A stretch of DNA of 55,678 bases. It comes from Sporosarcina sp. JAI121 (GTDB lineage: Bacteria > Bacillota > Bacilli > Bacillales_A > Planococcaceae). The notes under the pieces were generated by a model. It did no database searches. It was not told where the DNA came from and saw nothing but the letters and a program-made list of their open reading frames with translations. The stretch spans positions 1 to 55,678 of the forward strand of contig NZ_JACCCL010000006.1 in NCBI RefSeq assembly GCF_013408665.1. Reading direction: 5' to 3'. Shown piece after piece: positions 48,582 through 55,678 of the stretch. The first letter of the stretch is position 1. Every line of letters starts with the position of its first letter. The position numbers and the translations under genes are program-made.

Positions 48582-49991
48582 ATGCACAAACAAGAGATAG
48601 CTTATACAAAGTCGGCGATGACGAAAGAACAATTTTTCTATACATATAAGGAATTAGCACATAAGCATGATAGTCATATCCTTCTTGAAAGTGGGCGTGG
48701 TGGTGCGTTATGTATGGCGGGGGTTGATCCGCTCGTCACATTGCGGACATTGAATGGAGATAAAATACAACTTATCTGGCGTGATGGAACGGAAGAAGTG
48801 AGAGAAGGGGAGCCTCTCGAACTACTGACCGATTTCATCCGGTCGTATGAAATGGAATCTATTCCGGGCCTGCCCGATTTTCAAGGCGGTGTAGCCGGTT
48901 TTATCAGTTACGATTACGTTCGGCGCTATGAAACTATCCCGGTCGGAACGGTAGACGACCTAGATACACCTGACCTGTTTTTCTATTTATTCGACCGCTG
49001 GGCAGTACTTGACGTCAAGACGGACACGGCTTATTTCATGACTCTTCCAAATCTCGGATTGGACCCGGATGATTTGGAATCCGAATGGATCGCGGCCGCT
49101 TCAAAAGGATTGGAAAAACAGGTGTTTTCACCGGGCAAAGCGGCAGAAATCTCCGTAGGTGAAGATGATCTCGCTGTATCCGTAAACAGACCTCAGTTTG
49201 AACAGATGGTCCGCGATGTGCAGAATTACATTGCGCAGGGAGATGTCGTTCAGGTTAATCTCTCAGTAAGACAATCAAAAGTGCTTACTGCAAATCCGCT
49301 TGATATGTATGAAGCGCTTCGTTCATTTAATCCATCACCTTATATGGCGTCACTCGGTTCGCCGGAATTTGCCGTCGTCTCAGGTTCACCTGAACTGTTA
49401 GTGAAAAAGCGTGGGGATGAATTGAGTACGCGACCAATTGGCGGGACGCGACCGAGAGGGAAAAACGAAGACGAAGACGAAATACTGCAAGCGGACTTAT
49501 TATCAAATGAAAAAGAAACGAGCGAACATATTATGCTCGTAGATTTGGAGCGGGAAGATTTTGAACGCATTTGTGCACCTGAAACGGTGGAAACGGATGA
49601 ATTCATGGTCGTGGAAAAATATTCGCACGTCATGCACCTCGTGTCGAACGTCCGCGGAACAGCCGCCGAAGGCATTTCGAATGCTGCCATCGTCAAAGGA
49701 GTATTTCCGGGTGGTTCAATTACAGGTTCTCCGAAACTACGGACGATGGAAATCATCGAAGAACTCGAACCGACACGAAGAGGTTTATATACAGGGTCGA
49801 TTGGCTGGTTTGGTTTTAACGGCGATTTCGAACTGAATATCGTCATCCGGACAGCATACATCAAGGAGGGGATTGCACATATCCAAGCGGGGGCAGGCCT
49901 TGTCCCTGATTCATCGCCTGAAGCGGAATACGTTGAATCGCTGAATAAAGCAAAAGCTCTTTGGCAAGCGAAGGTGATGGCAGAAAAGTAA
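48582..49991 (+). CDS. pabB: Aminodeoxychorismate synthase component I
   Basis: PabB turns chorismate and ammonia into 4-amino-4-deoxychorismate, the first step to p-aminobenzoate for folate. The 469-residue protein belongs to the chorismate-utilising family: VVQVNLSVRQSK, GSPELLVKKRGDELSTRPIG and VFPGGSITGSPKLRTMEIIE are its core blocks. The motif that reads PIKGT in E. coli PabB, with the lysine nucleophile, reads PIGGT here (residues about 285-289), so catalysis may use water or ammonia directly. The start is ATG 48582 with GGGAGGAAA upstream. pabC follows after 16 bases; the glutaminase gene pabA is not in between. Confidence 0.92.
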   Translation: MHKQEIAYTKSAMTKEQFFYTYKELAHKHDSHILLESGRGGALCMAGVDPLVTLRTLNGDKIQLIWRDGTEEVREGEPLELLTDFIRSYEMESIPGLPDFQGGVAGFISYDYVRRYETIPVGTVDDLDTPDLFFYLFDRWAVLDVKTDTAYFMTLPNLGLDPDDLESEWIAAASKGLEKQVFSPGKAAEISVGEDDLAVSVNRPQFEQMVRDVQNYIAQGDVVQVNLSVRQSKVLTANPLDMYEALRSFNPSPYMASLGSPEFAVVSGSPELLVKKRGDELSTRPIGGTRPRGKNEDEDEILQADLLSNEKETSEHIMLVDLEREDFERICAPETVETDEFMVVEKYSHVMHLVSNVRGTAAEGISNAAIVKGVFPGGSITGSPKLRTMEIIEELEPTRRGLYTGSIGWFGFNGDFELNIVIRTAYIKEGIAHIQAGAGLVPDSSPEAEYVESLNKAKALWQAKVMAEK

Positions 49992-50007
49992 GAATGGAGG
50001 ACTCGGT

Positions 50008-50862
50008 ATGTGGTGCTGGATGAATGGTGAATACCTGCGGGCGGAGGAATTGAAGATATCCCCGTTCGATCATGGATTTCTATATGGCGCCGGTTTTTTT
50101 GAAACATTCCGGACCTATGAAGGCGACGTATTCTTGTATGATGAACATATGGACAGACTAAACAGTGCACTCAAGGAATACCGGATTGAGATGCCTTATA
50201 ATAGGGAAGAAATCCTTGCCGCGATCCGTAGATTGGATGAATTAAGTGGTTGTCAGGACGGATACTTCCGGTTAAATGTCTCGGCGGGCGTCCATGACAT
50301 TGGGCTAGCACCTTCATCCTACACATCGCCGAACGTCATTTTATTCAGAAAAGAATTGGCTTCAACTGTTCGTGGTACAGAAAAAAGAGCGGTTTGGCTC
50401 GACACCCCGCGTAACCAACCGGAAAGTGCTGTGCGCCACAAATCACATAACTTCCTGAACAATGTACGGGGGCGGTTGGAGCTGCCTTCATTGAAAGAGA
50501 TAGAAGGGCTTTTCGTGACGGCGCAAGGTTTTGTCGCGGAAGGCGTTACGTCAAATGTCTTTTGGGTGAGGGATGGCGCACTGTTTACACCGGCTATCGA
50601 AACGGGGATTCTTCCGGGGACGACGCGTGCCTTTGTCATTGAGTGTGCTAAATCTGATGGAATCGTAGTGGATGAAGGGTTTTACGGCAAAGGACATGTA
50701 GAAGGGGCGGACGAGCTTTTCGTCACGAATGCAGTGCAGGAACTTGTGCCGCTATCTATGATAGAAGAAACTCGGCTTCCGGGAGCTTCAGGCGTTTATT
50801 ATAAAAAATTGCATGAAAAGTATATACAAGCGTTAAATCAGATGAAAGAAGGTAGCTGTTGA
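50008..50862 (+). CDS. pabC: Aminodeoxychorismate lyase
   Basis: PabC is a fold-type IV PLP enzyme that removes pyruvate from aminodeoxychorismate to give p-aminobenzoate. The product has 284 residues. MNGEYLRAEELKISPFDHGF and LYGAGFFETFRTYEG are the class IV N-terminal signatures. RHKSHNFLNNV carries the PLP lysine. EGVTSNVFWVRDGALFTP and GILPGTTRAFVIE bind the cofactor. The start is ATG 50008 with TGGAGGAC upstream. The stop overlaps the folP start (TGATG). Confidence 0.95.
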   Translation: MWCWMNGEYLRAEELKISPFDHGFLYGAGFFETFRTYEGDVFLYDEHMDRLNSALKEYRIEMPYNREEILAAIRRLDELSGCQDGYFRLNVSAGVHDIGLAPSSYTSPNVILFRKELASTVRGTEKRAVWLDTPRNQPESAVRHKSHNFLNNVRGRLELPSLKEIEGLFVTAQGFVAEGVTSNVFWVRDGALFTPAIETGILPGTTRAFVIECAKSDGIVVDEGFYGKGHVEGADELFVTNAVQELVPLSMIEETRLPGASGVYYKKLHEKYIQALNQMKEGSC

Positions 50863-51713
50863 TGAAGTTGGCTCATGCACGCGACACATACAAGTTTGGA
50901 AACACAGAAATGGATTTCAAAAAAGAAACAGTTATTATGGGGATTTTGAATGTCACACCGGATTCGTTTTCAGATGGTGGAAAATACGGACGAATTGATA
51001 CTGCGCTTAAGCATGCGGAAGGGATGCTTCGCGACGGCGCGAAAATCATCGATGTAGGCGGTGAGTCGACTCGTCCTGGGCATATCCCGATTTCGTTGGA
51101 AGAAGAGCTTGAACGAATAGTTCCAGTCATTAAGGCATTGACGAAAGAACTAGGATGCACGGTGTCGATTGATACATATAAGGCGGGAGTCGCGGAAGAA
51201 GCGGTGCTGGCGGGTGCGCAGATTATAAACGATATATGGGGGGCTAAACGTGAGCCATATATTGCCGACGTTGCGGCGAAGTACAATGTGCCGATTATTT
51301 TGATGCATAACCGCGAGAAGGCGGTATACGAAAGTGATTTCATGGATGAAGTAATCGCCGACTTGGAAGAGAGTGTCCGTATTGCAGCTGCGGCAGGCGT
51401 AGCGCATGAAAATATGTGGCTCGATCCAGGCATCGGCTTCGCTCGGAATGCAATTCAAAACATATGGACGATGCAAGGGCTCGATCGGATTTCTGAGATG
51501 GGCTATCCTGTCCTCCTCGGAACATCACGGAAGTCGCTTATCGGAAGTGTGCTGGGATTGCCTGTCAAGGAACGGCTGGAAGGTACAGGTGCAACGGTCT
51601 GTTATGGAATTGAACATGGCTGTCACATTATGCGGGTCCATGACGTGAGAGAAATTGCGCGTATGGCGAAAATGATGGATGTGCTAACCGGGAAATCGGA
51701 TTTCGAACAATAG
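50862..51713 (+). CDS. folP: Dihydropteroate synthase
   Basis: FolP joins p-aminobenzoate to hydroxymethyl-dihydropterin pyrophosphate and is the sulfonamide target. The TIM-barrel protein has 283 residues. ILNVTPDSFSDGGKYG is the PABA loop and IDVGGESTRPGHIPIS the second loop. VSIDTYKAGVAEEAVLAGA and NDIWGAKRE bind the pterin. The start is ATG 50862, sharing one base with the pabC stop. In B. subtilis the gene is called sul. Confidence 0.96.
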   Translation: MKLAHARDTYKFGNTEMDFKKETVIMGILNVTPDSFSDGGKYGRIDTALKHAEGMLRDGAKIIDVGGESTRPGHIPISLEEELERIVPVIKALTKELGCTVSIDTYKAGVAEEAVLAGAQIINDIWGAKREPYIADVAAKYNVPIILMHNREKAVYESDFMDEVIADLEESVRIAAAAGVAHENMWLDPGIGFARNAIQNIWTMQGLDRISEMGYPVLLGTSRKSLIGSVLGLPVKERLEGTGATVCYGIEHGCHIMRVHDVREIARMAKMMDVLTGKSDFEQ

Positions 51714-51724
51714 GAGGATGCAGT

Positions 51725-52093
51725 ATGGATTATATTCATCTGAATGAATTGGAGTTTTACGGTTATCACGGGGCGCTGCCCGAAGAAACGAAACTTGGCC
51801 AGCGTTTCCGAGTGACGGTATCGTTGGCTACAGATCTTGCGGAAGCTGGAAAAACAGATGATCTGGATAAGACGGTGAATTATGCGGAAGTATATAGTGT
51901 GTGCAAATCGATTATCGAAGGTGAACCTGTAAAATTAATCGAGACAGTTGCAGAAGTAATTGCGGCTGATGTATTGGAGAAGTTTGCGGATAAAGTGACT
52001 GGCGTCCGTGTTGTGCTAGTCAAACCAGATCCGCCAATTCCTGGTCATTATGTGTCGGTGTCGGTCGATATTACAAGGGGGCGTTTCGTGTGA
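51725..52093 (+). CDS. folB: Dihydroneopterin aldolase
   Basis: FolB cleaves dihydroneopterin to hydroxymethyl-dihydropterin and glycolaldehyde. The 122-residue protein has the tunnelling fold; LNELEFYGYHGALPEETKLG holds the pterin-binding residues, with the conserved glutamate near residue 21. The glutamate of IETVAEVIAADVL and the lysine of VVLVKPDPPIPG complete the site. The start is ATG 51725 with TAGGAGGA upstream. It overlaps folK by four bases. Confidence 0.95.
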   Translation: MDYIHLNELEFYGYHGALPEETKLGQRFRVTVSLATDLAEAGKTDDLDKTVNYAEVYSVCKSIIEGEPVKLIETVAEVIAADVLEKFADKVTGVRVVLVKPDPPIPGHYVSVSVDITRGRFV

Positions 52094-52575
52094 ATGTGGC
52101 TTATGTCTCAATCGGATCGAACATCGGAGATAGGTTGCGTCATCTGACGGAAGCTGTGCGGGGACTTCATTTTCATGAAGGGATAACGGTTACTTCGGTA
52201 TCGTCGGTTTATGAAACAGCACCTGTCGGTTTTACTGAGCAAGCCGATTTCTTAAATATGGTATTGTGCGTGGAAACGGATTTAGCGGCGCAGCACCTGT
52301 TGGAAGTGTGTCAAAAGATTGAGCATGGACTAGGCCGGGTTCGCGATATAAGATGGGGTCCGCGGACTGCTGACCTTGACGTATTGTTGTATAATAACGA
52401 CAATATTATAACAGAGAACTTGATAGTACCGCATCCGAGAATGCATGAGCGGGCTTTTGTTCTCGTTCCACTTCTGGAAATTGCACCTTTAATGGCAGAT
52501 CCGATGCCGGATGAAGGTGTTTTACTTTGGAAGAAAGTTAACGGGGTCGATGATTTCCTGCTAGAAGGCGAATGA
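52090..52575 (+). CDS. folK: 2-amino-4-hydroxy-6-hydroxymethyldihydropteridine pyrophosphokinase
   Basis: FolK transfers pyrophosphate from ATP to hydroxymethyl-dihydropterin, making the FolP substrate. The 161-residue protein begins VAYVSIGSNIGDRLRHL. VYETAPVGFTEQADFLNMV and RWGPRTADLDVLLYNN follow, the last holding the two metal-binding aspartates. The start is GTG 52090 with AAGGGGG eight bases upstream. It overlaps folB by four bases. The gap of 65 bases to dusB contains no yazB gene, which sits here in B. subtilis. Confidence 0.95.
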   Translation: MNVAYVSIGSNIGDRLRHLTEAVRGLHFHEGITVTSVSSVYETAPVGFTEQADFLNMVLCVETDLAAQHLLEVCQKIEHGLGRVRDIRWGPRTADLDVLLYNNDNIITENLIVPHPRMHERAFVLVPLLEIAPLMADPMPDEGVLLWKKVNGVDDFLLEGE

Positions 52576-52640
52576 AATGTCTCTAGCCATCTAGTCGGTG
52601 AAAATAGGTAATGGGCTTTTAAAGGGAAGGAAGAAATTGA

Positions 52641-53669
52641 GTGAATGATAGTAAAGAGAGACGATTTAAAATCGGTGACATTACAATGGACAACCGTGTT
52701 GTCCTTGCACCGATGGCAGGTATTTGCAACTCGGCTTTCCGCTTGACGGTTAAAGAGTTCGGTGCCGGACTCGTATATGCGGAAATGATCAGTGATAAAG
52801 GGATCGTGTACAAAAACGATCGGACGATGGGTATGCTTCATATAGATGAACGTGAGTATCCATTATCCCTGCAGATTTTCAGGGGAGTAAAAGAGACGCT
52901 CGTTGACGCTGCACAATACGTCGACAAACATACGGCGGCAGACATCATAGATATCAATATGGGTTGTCCTGTAAACAAAATTATCAAATGTGAGGCGGGA
53001 GCGAAATGGCTTCTTGACCCTAACAAAATTCATGAGATGGTTTCAGCTGTCGTTGATAATGTCGATAAACCGGTTAGTGTGAAGATGCGCATCGGCTGGG
53101 ATGATGAACATATCTTTGCGGTGGAAAATGCTAAAGCGGTCGAGGCTGCGGGCGGCGCGGCAGTTGCTGTCCGCGGACGGACGCGCTTACAAATGTATGA
53201 AGGCAAAGCGAACTGGGATATCATCCGCCAGATGAAGGAATCGGTATCTATCCCTGTAATCGGAAATGGCGATGTGGAAACACCTCAAGACGCGAAACGA
53301 ATGCTGGACCAAACAGGCGTTGACGGTGTAATGATCGGGCGTGCAGCTTTGGGGAATCCTTGGATGATCTATCGTACTGTCCAATACCTCGAGACGGGTG
53401 AGCTGATGGGTGAACCGACTGCGCGTGAGAAAATTGATGTATGTCTTCTTCACTTCCAGCGTCTAATGGCGTTGAAAGGTGAACATGTCGCTGTACGCGA
53501 AATGCGCAAACATGCGTCTTGGTATATGAAGGGAATTCGAGGTAACGCAAAAATACGCAACCTAATCAATACAATGGAAACGGCTGATGAATTAACCAGC
53601 CTGATGAACGGCTTTGCCGATGAAATGATGCAACGTGAGCAAGTGGCAGTGGGTGTAAGTGCCGTTTGA
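52641..53669 (+). CDS. dusB: tRNA-dihydrouridine synthase
   Basis: A flavin-dependent enzyme that reduces uridines in the D arm of tRNAs, 342 residues. VVLAPMAGICNSAFRLTVKE starts the FMN-binding TIM barrel. IIDINMGCPVNKIIKCEAGA holds the catalytic cysteine region, VKMRIGWDD binds flavin, and VIGNGDVETPQDA and VDGVMIGRAALGNPW end the barrel. The C-terminal helical domain begins near residue 260. The start is GTG 52641 with GGGAAGGAAG upstream. It is followed by a terminator and lysS. Confidence 0.95.
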   Translation: MNDSKERRFKIGDITMDNRVVLAPMAGICNSAFRLTVKEFGAGLVYAEMISDKGIVYKNDRTMGMLHIDEREYPLSLQIFRGVKETLVDAAQYVDKHTAADIIDINMGCPVNKIIKCEAGAKWLLDPNKIHEMVSAVVDNVDKPVSVKMRIGWDDEHIFAVENAKAVEAAGGAAVAVRGRTRLQMYEGKANWDIIRQMKESVSIPVIGNGDVETPQDAKRMLDQTGVDGVMIGRAALGNPWMIYRTVQYLETGELMGEPTAREKIDVCLLHFQRLMALKGEHVAVREMRKHASWYMKGIRGNAKIRNLINTMETADELTSLMNGFADEMMQREQVAVGVSAV

Positions 53670-53683
53670 ATCGGATAATCCGG

Positions 53684-53710
53684 GCTGCCAGTATTGTGGC
53701 AGCTTTTTTT
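53684..53710 (+). terminator. Terminator after dusB
   Basis: GCTGCCA pairs with TGGCAGC around a six-base loop, with seven T after it. Confidence 0.92.
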
Positions 53711-53773
53711 ATGAACCAATCGGGGATGCGGATAAGTAAAGCGTGTCCAGGCGGCGCAAATTGTGTACAATAG

Positions 53774-55309
<1,536 letters not shown>

Positions 55310-55316
55310 AGGTAAT

Positions 55317-55361
55317 AACCGCTATGCATGCCTCTTGAAAGGGCCTTGTATAGCGGTTTTT
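55317..55361 (+). terminator. Terminator after lysS
   Basis: AACCGCTAT pairs with ATAGCGGTT across a 24-base loop, with T-rich sequence after it. Confidence 0.85.
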
Positions 55362-55403
55362 GTTTTACTGGAGAAGTAATTGAAACTATTTTTGAAATTA
55401 GTG

Positions 55404-55528
55404 TTGCATTTAAAAAGACCAGGTGTTATATTAGATAACGTTGCCAGTCCGACATATCGAAAACAGTCAAACAACGAAAAAAGAAATTGAAATTAGTTGT
55501 TGACACGGACGGCCTAACTTGATATGAT
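55404..55528 (+). promoter_or_regulatory. Tandem rRNA operon promoters P1 and P2
   Basis: P1 is TTGCAT (55404-55409), 17 bases, TATATT (55427-55432). P2 is TTGACA (55500-55505), 17 bases, TATGAT (55523-55528). The 96-base separation of the two promoters is typical of Bacillus rRNA operons. Confidence 0.88.
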
Positions 55529-55534
55529 ATAAAA

Positions 55535-55678
55535 GTTGTCACCGAAACAACGATAACTGAGAGTGAGAGGAACACAATACGATTACTCTCGAATGAACCT
55601 TGAAAACTGAACAGCAAAACGTCAATGAAATACAGCGAGAGTGCTAACGCACTTGAGCAAAACGTTTCTTAGTAAGCT
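55535..55678 (+). other. Pre-16S rRNA leader (partial)
   Basis: The leader contains GAGAGT with ACTCTC (55559-55590) as a hairpin and the CCTTGAAAACTGAACA block found before 16S genes of Bacillales. AGAGTGCTAACGCACTTGAG is another short stem region. The 16S gene itself begins just beyond the window. Confidence 0.8.

Noticed and set aside
49340..50170. 276-codon open frame on the minus strand
   Set aside because: It lies opposite pabB and pabC, has Ser/Pro-rich composition typical of antisense shadows and no ribosome binding site.

Overview
The window is a Firmicutes (Bacillales) chromosome segment, most likely from a Sporosarcina-like member of the Planococcaceae. The evidence is endospore genes (spoVG, spoVT, spoIIE, yabP, yabQ, sspF, fin), Bacillus-type promoters (sigma-A, sigma-B, sigma-H, sigma-F and sigma-G-like) and a gene order that closely follows the B. 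subtilis region between two rRNA operons near the origin. The genus is an inference; the order-level placement is secure. Almost everything is core genome and runs on the + strand.

Layout. (1) 1-430: end of an rRNA operon (5S and terminator), then an odd stretch of six 21-bp tandem repeats. (2) 430-7589: yaaO, tmk, darA, yaaR, holB, ricT, yabA, trmN6, yazA, rsmI, covering nucleotide metabolism, replication, c-di-AMP signalling and RNA modification. (3) 7606-8029: abrB on the minus strand, with a sigma-A promoter and two Spo0A boxes. (4) 8152-17215: metG, tatD, yabE, rnmV, ksgA, veg, sspF, ispE, purR, ridA. (5) 17329-26357: spoVG (sigma-H), glmU, prs, ctc (sigma-B), a structured intergenic element, pth, fin, mfd, spoVT (sigma-G). 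(6) 26403-31151: an inserted iron-siderophore uptake island with two identical Fur boxes in its divergent promoter region. (7) 31152-32091: a decaying intergenic zone with a frameshifted small membrane-protein relic and a previously unlisted 57-residue Spo0E-like gene on the minus strand. (8) 32092-40325: yabM, mazG, rqcP, yabP, yabQ, divIC, yabR, a lone tRNA-Met and spoIIE. (9) 40423-48349: tilS, hpt, ftsH, coaX, hslO, yacD, cysK. (10) 48582-55309: folate cluster pabB-pabC-folP-folB-folK, then dusB and lysS. (11) 55404-55678: tandem P1/P2 promoters and leader of the next rRNA operon.

The region joins translation and RNA maturation (tmk/holB block, metG, ksgA, rnmV, tilS, lysS, dusB, rsmI), one-carbon/folate and nucleotide supply (purR, prs, hpt, pab/fol genes), and the sporulation decision (AbrB, Spo0A boxes, Spo0E-like phosphatase, SpoIIE, SpoVG, SpoVT, Fin). 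Compared with B. subtilis, several genes are absent from their usual places: csfB/xpaC/yaaN before yaaO, yabG before veg, yabS/yabT after spoIIE, pabA between pabB and pabC, and yazB before dusB. I found no CRISPR array, insertion sequence, prophage or obvious defence system. The most unusual items are the heptapeptide-coding repeat after the 5S gene, the highly folded element upstream of pth, the Spo0E-like microgene, the iron island and the loss of pabA.
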